NCBI RefSeq assembly: GCF_046736045.1
Contig: NZ_CP177134.1
Span: 3,596,001 to 3,660,000, forward strand
Reading direction: 5' to 3'
Length of the DNA stretch: 64,000 nucleotides
Source: Leptospira_A sp046736045
GTDB lineage: Bacteria > Spirochaetota > Leptospiria > Leptospirales > Leptospiraceae
Shown: one piece after another, positions 17,648-25,612 of the stretch
Layout of the letters: each line of letters starts with the position of its first letter
How positions within the stretch are numbered: position 1 is the first letter of the stretch
Position numbers and translations under genes: made by a program
The notes under the pieces: generated by a model
Seen by the model: only the letters and a program-made list of their open reading frames with translations
Database searches by the model: none
What the model was told of the DNA's origin: nothing

Positions 17648-20616
17648 TGTTGAACCTGGAAAATCTGGAAGTCTCCGGAACTATTTCCTATTTTCCCCTG
17701 AACTAATAAGGAATATTCATCTGTTCCTGTTTTTACGGAAAAAGGAGAGAGAGTCGTTTTTTTTCCGTAACTTGCAGAATGAACTCTGATACCGTTTTTC
17801 ATTTTATAAAGATCCAGTTTTTCCTGTGCCGCGATTCCATTGCCAATGGTGGAAGTAGAAACGACTGTCAGCAATTTATCCGTATTACGAACGATTGGCG
17901 GGAAATACCAATTTTCACCTTCAGGATCTACAATCCATGCACAAACATTCGGAGCCAAAATACTTGATGTAAAGTCCGGATGTGAGCTTCCCGAAAAAAC
18001 GGGGGACTGATTCGGAAATCTCGTCTGATAGGAAACAATTCCATCGGAAGAGTTTTCATCTTCGATACTGTATAAGCTTAAATCTTCCGAGTGATCGGAA
18101 CGATTGCAAATGTAGATCCATTCATTTTGCGGATTGTTCGGATTGGGAAACACCCCTTCAATCACAATACTTCCTTGTTTATGAATCAATGTTTGGTGGT
18201 ATGATTCGGAAGGAAAATGAAACTCGGAAAAAACGATCTCATCCGAATCAAAAGATTCCATATCCGCAAATTCATTGTTAATCGGTTTTGTTTTTCCCAG
18301 AATCGTTTCAAACACCAAGACAAAAGAAACGGAACGACTACTAGAAAAAAGCCGGGAAGTTCCTTCCGCCAAACTTTCCGGTATCATCAAATAATGATCG
18401 ATTCCTAAAATATTTTCAGATTCTGAAATTCGTTTTTCAAAACCTGCAACTTGAATTCCTTTCCGGTTCCCTGCACCCGGACTCGCATAAGTAAAATCCG
18501 AACAATTGCCATTTGATTTTTTACTAAAACTACTGAAGAACGGATTTGCCTCCGGCTGAATGCTAATCCTAAAATTGGAATCGATACCGGAATTCTGATA
18601 GATCAGCGGATTATAATTAAACCGAAGTCTGGGATTTTCAAGCGAGATCGTTTGATACCCCGAATCCAAACTTGTAATCATCATTTGCTGATCGTTTAAA
18701 ATCCCATCGGGAAAATCAAATCCACCTAACGGTAAACAAATAAAAGATCCTGTGCGAACAAACGGGAAAAACATATCCCTTTCTTTCCAAAAGACAAAAT
18801 TTCTTTTTATCTCCGACTCAATGGAAAAGTAAACAAAGCCCTGCCTATCGATAGGACTTTGCCATTCCAAAAATTTTTCAGAATAAGTTCCTGCTCCGTC
18901 TTTGGTACCTTTGAGTAAAACCTCGGAAATCTCCAATGGCAAATAATCATGTTTATCAAATCCGACCACTTCGCCCGGACTGATATAGAGTCCCTTAGTA
19001 ATGAAATACGGATGCGAATTCAAATCGGGATGAGGAACAAAGCGACCATCCGCATCTGCAAGAATGGATCTTCGAACAAGTCCTGCAATATGAGTCAAAA
19101 CATAATGATTTTCCGAACCGGAAATGGATTTGGTTTTCTGCGATTCCCTTTCTATGATTTTAATTTCAGGAATCTGAAATCGAATCTGTTTGGTGCTAAA
19201 TGGTTTGACTATGGATAAAAACGGCCAGCCTTCCCATGCCGACCTGGAAACCAAAAATACTTCTCCTTTGAAAATCAGTTTGGAATTTGCTTGAAATGAA
19301 AATACATCTCCTTCATAAACCAGTTCCAATGAAGAAAGATCGCAGGTTTCCCCCTCATTGGTAAATTCCAAGTAAGCACCTAAAGTAAGTCCGGGATGAT
19401 TTGTTGTTCCTGAAAAATATTCAGTCAACCGAATGTCTTCTACGGAACAGGATTTTTCACGATACCCCGACTCCAAAACGGCACTTGCAATCCGATTGGG
19501 CAATCCGGGACTACCACAAAATGAATCTTTGGTGATATAATAATTAAAACTGTTTCTGCAGCTTGCTCCGTTCCTGCTGTGCGAAAAATATTCTCCTCCT
19601 TGTGAAAAAATATATTTCACTTCTGCAGAAGAATTGTTACCTAAACTCCAAAAACCGTCCTTTCCTATTTTTTCTGTTAGGTTGGAATCCAGTTTTACCC
19701 CGGACATCGTATCCGAATCACGAAAAATGAAACTGCCGCCGGGAAGTAGCAATCTATGGAAAACCTTTAGATTTTCCAAATTTTTCTCTCCGATTTCTAT
19801 TTTCTGACTGACGTTCGCTTCTTCAAAACCGAAGGAATCATACCGGGGACAAATTACATTTTCAGAAGGGTTTTCCCATTCCAGATAATGTTTGTAAATC
19901 GAATCGGAATGTCGGAAGGATTCGGATACGATCGGTGCGTCAGGTTTGCAAACAAGTAACCATTTTTCATTTTGTTCCAAAATCCTTTCTTTAAATGAAG
20001 TCAGACCGGTACAATCAAATTCCAAAGAAATAAACCGGATTTGAGAAACTGTAGTTGCGAGGATGCGGGAAGGAAATAAAATCTCGCACTCTCTTTCCGA
20101 CCATTTATAGAATTCGGCATCTGGAACATCAAATCTTGAATAGGCGACCGTTCCGTCGATCAGCAGATTGTTAGCATAAGACTCTAAGGGAATCCTACCC
20201 TTATGTTCCTTTTCCCATTCGGAAAATTTGATATGTTTGGAATGCCAATTTTCCCCCCAACCTTCTCTCGGATGACCGGTGGGAGAGATTTCATCTAAAA
20301 TTGAAAACGCATCTTTCCAATATGATTTCGTATCCGGATGGTTCGGGAGGCAGATTTTAAACTTAACGCCTGTTTCCCGATCGAATAAAAACAGAGGAAG
20401 AGAGAATAAACAAAATCCTGCGTCTCCAAAATCAAAAAACCTCTCTTCCGAATATTCGTTATTCCCTATATCTTCCCCGTAACTGAAATAAAAATAAGGT
20501 GAGTCCAGTTTAGAATCGGAAAGGATCGGGAAAATCGGATTTTGATTTCCCTTCCGCATACAATACGGAAAGACCACCAAACATAAAAGTACGAAGGTGA
20601 AGGTTTGTAATCTCAT
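17644..20616 (-). CDS. Large lipoprotein with lamin-tail-like domains, 990 aa
   Basis: The N-terminal signal ends in lipobox FPYC with the cysteine at residue 19. Two regions resemble the lamin tail domain: about residues 405-490 (EDIRLTEYFSG ... LGAYLEFTNEGETCDLSSLEL) and about 845-985 (IVIEGVFPNPNNPQNEWIYI followed by CNRSDHSEDLSLYSI). Such domains often occur in secreted nucleases and surface proteins. The rest is unrecognised, cysteine-containing and beta-rich. It opens the operon that ends with the PLD gene. A GC hairpin lies directly before its start codon. Confidence 0.72.
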   Translation of the reverse strand: MRLQTFTFVLLCLVVFPYCMRKGNQNPIFPILSDSKLDSPYFYFSYGEDIGNNEYSEERFFDFGDAGFCLFSLPLFLFDRETGVKFKICLPNHPDTKSYWKDAFSILDEISPTGHPREGWGENWHSKHIKFSEWEKEHKGRIPLESYANNLLIDGTVAYSRFDVPDAEFYKWSERECEILFPSRILATTVSQIRFISLEFDCTGLTSFKERILEQNEKWLLVCKPDAPIVSESFRHSDSIYKHYLEWENPSENVICPRYDSFGFEEANVSQKIEIGEKNLENLKVFHRLLLPGGSFIFRDSDTMSGVKLDSNLTEKIGKDGFWSLGNNSSAEVKYIFSQGGEYFSHSRNGASCRNSFNYYITKDSFCGSPGLPNRIASAVLESGYREKSCSVEDIRLTEYFSGTTNHPGLTLGAYLEFTNEGETCDLSSLELVYEGDVFSFQANSKLIFKGEVFLVSRSAWEGWPFLSIVKPFSTKQIRFQIPEIKIIERESQKTKSISGSENHYVLTHIAGLVRRSILADADGRFVPHPDLNSHPYFITKGLYISPGEVVGFDKHDYLPLEISEVLLKGTKDGAGTYSEKFLEWQSPIDRQGFVYFSIESEIKRNFVFWKERDMFFPFVRTGSFICLPLGGFDFPDGILNDQQMMITSLDSGYQTISLENPRLRFNYNPLIYQNSGIDSNFRISIQPEANPFFSSFSKKSNGNCSDFTYASPGAGNRKGIQVAGFEKRISESENILGIDHYLMIPESLAEGTSRLFSSSRSVSFVLVFETILGKTKPINNEFADMESFDSDEIVFSEFHFPSESYHQTLIHKQGSIVIEGVFPNPNNPQNEWIYICNRSDHSEDLSLYSIEDENSSDGIVSYQTRFPNQSPVFSGSSHPDFTSSILAPNVCAWIVDPEGENWYFPPIVRNTDKLLTVVSTSTIGNGIAAQEKLDLYKMKNGIRVHSASYGKKTTLSPFSVKTGTDEYSLLVQGKIGNSSGDFQIFQVQH

Positions 20617-20621
20617 TTTTG

Positions 20622-20639
20622 CCCCCGAAAGGAAGGGGG
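20622..20639 (-). promoter_or_regulatory. GC hairpin overlapping the ribosome-binding site of the 990-aa lipoprotein
   Basis: On the minus strand CCCCC, an eight-base loop and GGGGG form a short stem whose right arm ends five bases before the ATG. The GGGGG arm is the only candidate Shine-Dalgarno sequence, so folding would compete with ribosome binding. The stem is short (5 bp) and the regulatory role is inference. Confidence 0.35.
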
Positions 20640-20675
20640 AAAAATGTGATCAGAGTGGTTTTAAAAAATAAAGAA

Positions 20676-22535
20676 CTAGTCGGCTTTTTGACCGATCAAT
20701 TTATTTTTTTTTAGTTTTTGCAATTCAGTCCAGATCTTTTCTGCCAGTTTTTCTCCTATCCCCGGAACGGCACTCAATTCGAGCAAACTTGCATCTTCAA
20801 CCTTCTTTTTATTTTGAAAATAACGTAGCAAAGATCGTCGCCTAACAGTTCCTATATCCGAAATTTCATCTAACAAGGACTTGAGTGTTTTTTTCTTTCT
20901 AAGTGTTCTTTGGTAAGTCACTCCGAACCTATGCGCTTCATCTCTTGCCATTCGGAGAAGTCTCATCATAGGAGAATGGATATCAAACGTATAAGGTTCT
21001 TTTTCACCGGGAAAATAAACCTCTTCTCTTTTTTTGGCAAGCCCTACCATGGGAAGTTGCCCAAGATCCAATGCATTTGCCGCTTCCGCCGCGCGGGAAA
21101 GCTGAGTCCATCCTCCGTCAATCACAATCAAATCCGGCAAAGGTTCTTCTTCATTCAAAAGATGGGATAGTCTCCGGCCGATCACTTCATGCATCATTCC
21201 AGGATCATTGATTCCTTCGTAACCACGGATCTTATAATGCCTGTAACCCGGTTTGTAAGGTTTGCCTTCTACAAAAATGATTCCGCTGGCAACGGGAAGA
21301 GAACCTTGAAAATGAGAGATATCGTAACATTCGATGACACGGGGAAGATGGGGAAGTTTCAATTTTTCCTGAAGTTCTTTCATCGCAACAGTCTGGTCTC
21401 TGAGTTTTGTCGCGAGAATACGTTCGGTTAACGAAAGTTCTGCGTTTTTTTCCGCAAGTCGGAGTAATGATTTTTTCTGACCCCCATCGGGGAACTTTAA
21501 CTTAGGTAGTACGCCCGTATTTTCTTTAATTGCTTCGAGAGAAGCGGTATAATTCGATTTTGCCTTCGTAGGTAAAATAATCAAAGAAGGCAGAAAGGTG
21601 ACTTTCAAATAATAATCCCTTAAAAAGGCTTCTATGATTTCAACTTCTGTGGAAAGTTCCAAACCGGTGATAGGAAAGGATTTTTTCCCTTCCAACCTTC
21701 CACCTCTTACTTCAAGGACGATCACCTGACCTTCGTTATCTCTTCTTGCAAATGCAATGATATCTTCATCTCCACCGTCCAAACTCACTACGGTTTGTTT
21801 TTCCCTGATTTGAACGATTTGATCGATTCTGTTTTTCAAATAACCGGCTTTTTCGTATTCCAATCTTTCCGAGGATTCCAACATGGATCTTTTTAATTTT
21901 TGAACGAGACCTTCTTTTTTACCTTCCAAAAAGCTGACTATCTCATCAATTAACTCTCTATAGGTGGCTTCGGGAACATTCCCCTGACAGGGCCCGAGGC
22001 ATCTCCCCATATGAAAATTCAAACAAGGTCTCTGCGGTTTCGCCAGAGGAAGTTTGAGTTTGGTTTTCCGAACGGGAAAAATGCGATGAATGAGTTCCAA
22101 CGTGTCTCTGGCGGCTTTCACATCGGTGAAAGGTCCGAAATACCTGTCTCCGTTATCCTTTATCTTTCGTGTCAAAAAAACCATAGGATAGGGTTCACTC
22201 GTTGAAACGGTAATGAACGGATACCGCTTATCATCCTTTAGGCGGACGTTGAACTTGGGATTGTATTTTTTAATTAAAGTGGCTTCTAAAATCAAAGCCT
22301 CTGTTTCGGTGCTGGTTGCAATCCAATCAAAGTCTTGCAATTCCAGATAAAGTGCCTGAGTTTTCGGATCAGGGTGATTCGGATTGAGATAAGAACGGAC
22401 TCTCGATTCCAGTTTGACCGCTTTTCCTACGTAAATGACTTGGTTCTCGGCATTTTTCCAAAGATAACATCCGGCTACGGTGCCTAAATTTTTGATTTTT
22501 TCCTGGATGGATTTAAGAACAAACGGATCCTTCAT
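20676..22535 (-). CDS. uvrC: Excinuclease ABC subunit C
   Basis: UvrC makes the dual incisions in nucleotide excision repair. Visible parts are an N-terminal GIY-YIG-type domain (AGCYLWKNAENQVIYVGKA, residues ~20-38), the cysteine cluster (RPCLNFHMGRCLGPC), and the UVR helix (SSERLEYEKAGYLKNRIDQI). The RNase H-like endonuclease domain (IECYDISHFQG, VIDGGWTQLS) and C-terminal helix-hairpin-helix (LSAVPGIGEKLAEKI) follow. Length 619 is normal. The first of the four cysteines that bind an Fe-S cluster in E. coli UvrC is replaced by threonine here. Confidence 0.96.
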   Translation of the reverse strand: MKDPFVLKSIQEKIKNLGTVAGCYLWKNAENQVIYVGKAVKLESRVRSYLNPNHPDPKTQALYLELQDFDWIATSTETEALILEATLIKKYNPKFNVRLKDDKRYPFITVSTSEPYPMVFLTRKIKDNGDRYFGPFTDVKAARDTLELIHRIFPVRKTKLKLPLAKPQRPCLNFHMGRCLGPCQGNVPEATYRELIDEIVSFLEGKKEGLVQKLKRSMLESSERLEYEKAGYLKNRIDQIVQIREKQTVVSLDGGDEDIIAFARRDNEGQVIVLEVRGGRLEGKKSFPITGLELSTEVEIIEAFLRDYYLKVTFLPSLIILPTKAKSNYTASLEAIKENTGVLPKLKFPDGGQKKSLLRLAEKNAELSLTERILATKLRDQTVAMKELQEKLKLPHLPRVIECYDISHFQGSLPVASGIIFVEGKPYKPGYRHYKIRGYEGINDPGMMHEVIGRRLSHLLNEEEPLPDLIVIDGGWTQLSRAAEAANALDLGQLPMVGLAKKREEVYFPGEKEPYTFDIHSPMMRLLRMARDEAHRFGVTYQRTLRKKKTLKSLLDEISDIGTVRRRSLLRYFQNKKKVEDASLLELSAVPGIGEKLAEKIWTELQKLKKNKLIGQKAD

Positions 22536-22647
22536 TTGGGTTTTGGTTTCTCAATTTCATGATTTCAGAGACGGAAAGAAACTGCAAGCAAGACTTCAAA
22601 ATCCAAAAAAGGCTTTACACCGTAGAAAATAAAAAGCCCTTATAGCC

Positions 22648-23178
22648 ATGTCCAAATCCCGCCAAAAGATTTCCATCAAGGCACGTTTTTTCCAGGTAGG
22701 CGCACCCCTAATCATCGCACTGATTCTGACATTTGTTTTCAAATCCAAAGTCCTCATTCCATTAGAAGTTTCTAATTCATATATGGAACCTGGTTTCCCC
22801 AAAGGCAAAACGGTTTACATAAACAAACTAACATCCGCTAAATCATTTCTCGTAGGGGATGTGGTTTTGGCCAAATCTCCCATGGATGAAAATAGTTATA
22901 TCCTCGCTCGTATCCTGGGAAAACCGGGAGATGAAGTTTCCATATCGGCAAGAGAAGCCTATAGAAACGGGAACTTGGTTTCCGAAGAAATTTTTCCCAA
23001 ACCGAAATCCTGGAACCTGCCGGTTCTCCCTTCCGGAAAAACGGAAAGTGACGAAAAACAAAAACTAATCGTCCCCGAAAAAACATTCTTTTTGTTATGT
23101 GATAATCGGGAAATAGGAATCGATTCCAGAGAGCTGGGTCCCATTCCGGAATCATTGATCATAGGCAAGGTATGGTAA
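22648..23178 (+). CDS. Signal peptidase I-like protein lacking the catalytic residues, 176 aa
   Basis: The fold is that of S26 signal peptidases: an N-terminal membrane segment (~18-34), a box-B-like region (SNSYMEPGF, 42-50), a box-D-like region (YILARILGKPGDEV, 84-97) and a box-E-like region (CDNREIGIDSRELG, 151-164). The residue before the box-B methionine is Y45 rather than serine, and the general-base lysine position is A87. The enzyme is thus probably inactive or uses S44 in an unusual way. It starts a four-gene operon and ends three bases before the DUF2157 gene. An active LepB must exist elsewhere. Confidence 0.75.
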   Translation: MSKSRQKISIKARFFQVGAPLIIALILTFVFKSKVLIPLEVSNSYMEPGFPKGKTVYINKLTSAKSFLVGDVVLAKSPMDENSYILARILGKPGDEVSISAREAYRNGNLVSEEIFPKPKSWNLPVLPSGKTESDEKQKLIVPEKTFFLLCDNREIGIDSRELGPIPESLIIGKVW

Positions 23179-23181
23179 AAT

Positions 23182-24090
23182 ATGTTACTTGAAAGAAAAC
23201 AAACTGGACTTCCGGATGCGAACGATTGGTCCGATTTTGGAAAAAGATTTTTACTGGTATTCGGCTCTCTTTTCTTTTTAGCAGGTGTTATCTTCTTCTT
23301 TGCTTTCAACTGGAATGGGTTGCATCGTTATTCCAAATTGATCCTTGTATCCTTCGGCCTACTTGCAGTTAACATTGCTTATACCAGAGACTTTACAAAA
23401 CATTGGATTCGCGAGCTACTAGGTGTTCTTGCCTTCTTTTTTGTAGGTCAGATACTTTTGGTATTCGGACAAATTTACCAAACAGGCGCGAACGCTTATG
23501 ATCTATTTTTCGGTTGGGCAGTCTTCAGCGCACTTCTGGTTTCCATCTCGGGTTCGCCGGTTGTTTGGTTTTTATGGATTTTACTTCTTAACATTACATT
23601 TGATCTTTATTGGGAACAGGTTTTGGCATTTTCACCTCCCTTATGGGCGATTTATTTAGCCTTAATCTTCAATTTGGCAGCATTATCCGCATATGAATTT
23701 TGGATTCGTTTCAAAACGAAGGGAGAAAGGTCGGCCTGGTTTGCTCCTACGATTCTCGTGATCGCTTTAGGTTGGTTAAACTTCGGATCAAATAGAACGC
23801 TTTTCTTTTTATTTGAAGATAAGGTCGAATCCGTCTATTTACTAATAACAGTTGTCAGTTTGGCGGGACTTTATTCCTTTTACCGATTTTTCATTTACGA
23901 TCTGGCATGCCTCTCTTTCACACTGTTGTCCGCTTTGATTTTCGTTTTTTCCCTTTATATAAAATATCTGACAAACGAAGCGATCGGTGATTTTTTCCTA
24001 GGATTTTTTATCATTATCGGACTCACCACAGGTATGGTGGTTCATCTTTTACAAATCAGAAAAGAACATTCGGGAGAAGAAACTAAATGA
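23182..24090 (+). CDS. DUF2157-like multi-pass membrane protein, 302 aa
   Basis: A short soluble N-terminus is followed by about eight hydrophobic segments. The stretch LVFGQIYQTGANAYDLFFGWAVFSALLV matches the conserved motif I recall for DUF2157 proteins. These proteins commonly occur with DUF4401 and GDYXXLXY proteins, exactly as here: its stop overlaps the DUF4401 start by four bases. The role of this trio is not known to me. A membrane complex is likely. Confidence 0.8.
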   Translation: MLLERKQTGLPDANDWSDFGKRFLLVFGSLFFLAGVIFFFAFNWNGLHRYSKLILVSFGLLAVNIAYTRDFTKHWIRELLGVLAFFFVGQILLVFGQIYQTGANAYDLFFGWAVFSALLVSISGSPVVWFLWILLLNITFDLYWEQVLAFSPPLWAIYLALIFNLAALSAYEFWIRFKTKGERSAWFAPTILVIALGWLNFGSNRTLFFLFEDKVESVYLLITVVSLAGLYSFYRFFIYDLACLSFTLLSALIFVFSLYIKYLTNEAIGDFFLGFFIIIGLTTGMVVHLLQIRKEHSGEETK

Positions 24091-25064
24091 ATTCATCCAT
24101 ACCTTGGTACATACGTATTCTCACTTTCTTCGGAGCAGCCATTGCGGGCGGACTCTTTTTATTGTTTTTATTTGCTTTGGAATTACTCAACTCTGCCACT
24201 TCATCCACATTGATCGGGCTTGTATTTCTCGTGGGAACGACAGTGATTTCCTTCGTTGTCAGACAGGAAGAATCCATTTTTTTAGAACCGATCCTGGTTA
24301 GTTTTGTAAATATCGGACAAGGATTATTTTTATTCGGAATCTCTGAAACGATCAGAGAAGATTTTACTTCCATACTCATCATCGTCTTTTTGATTCAGTT
24401 GATTTTGTTTTGGGTCTTTCAATCGGGAGTTCAAAAATTTCTAACGATTCCCGTCGGATTTGCAAGTTTGACCGGATTGCTCTATCAATTGCACCTAAGT
24501 CTGTATTTTCCGATTCTACTTTATATCATTGCACTGCTTCTGTATTTTGTTTTGGATCGTTATTCCGTAAAAAAACAGAAAGGCGAAGAAACTTCGCTTC
24601 ATCTATCCGTAGGTAAAGACGCGCTGGTGGTTACATTCATAGGAAATCTGATCACTCCTTATGTTCATGATTTTTTAGGAGTCAATTTCAGTATCCCAGT
24701 CGTTTCCAGTCTGCTAATACATTCCATCTGCATTGTATTATTATGGAAAGAGCTGCATATACGATTGAAATTGAAAAAAGAATTTATCATCGGATTTTAT
24801 CTGTTCATCTTTTTGATTCTTTATCCTACGGTTCATAACCCGGGAATCATAGGAGGAATTTTTATCTTATTTTTAGGATTCGCCTACTCGATCAAATCCA
24901 CACAAATCTGGGGTATATTATCACTCATTGGATTTATAATATACTATTATTATAATTTGCAAGTCACTCTATTGCTCAAGTCCTACCAGCTGCTGGGAAC
25001 AGGGGCTTTGTTTTTGCTTGCCTATTATATCTGGCAGTTCCGTTTGCCTAAGAAGGAGGCTTGA
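24087..25064 (+). CDS. DUF4401-like multi-pass membrane protein, 325 aa
   Basis: About ten hydrophobic segments fill almost the whole protein, with a short cytoplasmic-looking loop around residues 160-180. Assignment to DUF4401 rests mainly on its position between a DUF2157-like gene and a GDYXXLXY gene and on its topology. It overlaps both neighbours by four bases, so translation of the three is coupled. Function unknown. Confidence 0.75.
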   Translation: MNSSIPWYIRILTFFGAAIAGGLFLLFLFALELLNSATSSTLIGLVFLVGTTVISFVVRQEESIFLEPILVSFVNIGQGLFLFGISETIREDFTSILIIVFLIQLILFWVFQSGVQKFLTIPVGFASLTGLLYQLHLSLYFPILLYIIALLLYFVLDRYSVKKQKGEETSLHLSVGKDALVVTFIGNLITPYVHDFLGVNFSIPVVSSLLIHSICIVLLWKELHIRLKLKKEFIIGFYLFIFLILYPTVHNPGIIGGIFILFLGFAYSIKSTQIWGILSLIGFIIYYYYNLQVTLLLKSYQLLGTGALFLLAYYIWQFRLPKKEA

Positions 25065-25549
25065 ACATGAAACACTATAGATCCGTTTTGATTTTGGTAA
25101 ATACCCTACTCGTCATCGGTTTTATCTTATTTTCCGTAATTAAAAAAGAAGGAATACGAAATCATGGAAACATGGTTTTGATTCCGCTTGCACCCGCAGA
25201 TCCGAGATCCCTCTTTCAGGGAGATTATATGATTTTGCGTTACGATTGGAATGAAATTTCTTCCGATACCATGCCTAGCAGAGGTTGTATTGTATTCAGT
25301 CTTTCCAAGGACAATATCCTGAGCCTGGTTCGATTTTCCGAAGTGGGCGCAGAACGAAAATCAGGGGAACATTGCCTCAAGTATTTCAAACACGATTATG
25401 ACATCCGGATCGGCGCGGAATCCTTTTTCTTCGAAGAGGGAAAAGGAGAGGTATTCGAAGAGGCCAAATTCGCAGGAGTGCGCGTAGACGAGAGCGGTGA
25501 CAAATTGTTAGTCGGGCTCTACGATAAAGACAGAAAAGAACTCAAATAA
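25061..25549 (+). CDS. GDYXXLXY-domain protein, 162 aa
   Basis: One N-terminal membrane segment (~8-26) is followed by a periplasmic domain containing DPRSLFQGDYMILRY, the defining motif of the GDYXXLXY family. The family usually accompanies DUF2157/DUF4401 membrane proteins, so the three probably form one complex with this protein as its external subunit. It is the last gene of the operon. Confidence 0.88.
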   Translation: MNMKHYRSVLILVNTLLVIGFILFSVIKKEGIRNHGNMVLIPLAPADPRSLFQGDYMILRYDWNEISSDTMPSRGCIVFSLSKDNILSLVRFSEVGAERKSGEHCLKYFKHDYDIRIGAESFFFEEGKGEVFEEAKFAGVRVDESGDKLLVGLYDKDRKELK

Positions 25550-25612
25550 ATCATTTTTCACTCGACTTTCCTACACTTATCCTAAACATTTCCGCTAATC
25601 GGGAAAGGGTTT

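Noticed and set aside
22648..23178. Calling this gene lepB, the main signal peptidase
   Set aside because: The catalytic serine and lysine positions are not conserved, so it cannot be assumed to be the functional enzyme.
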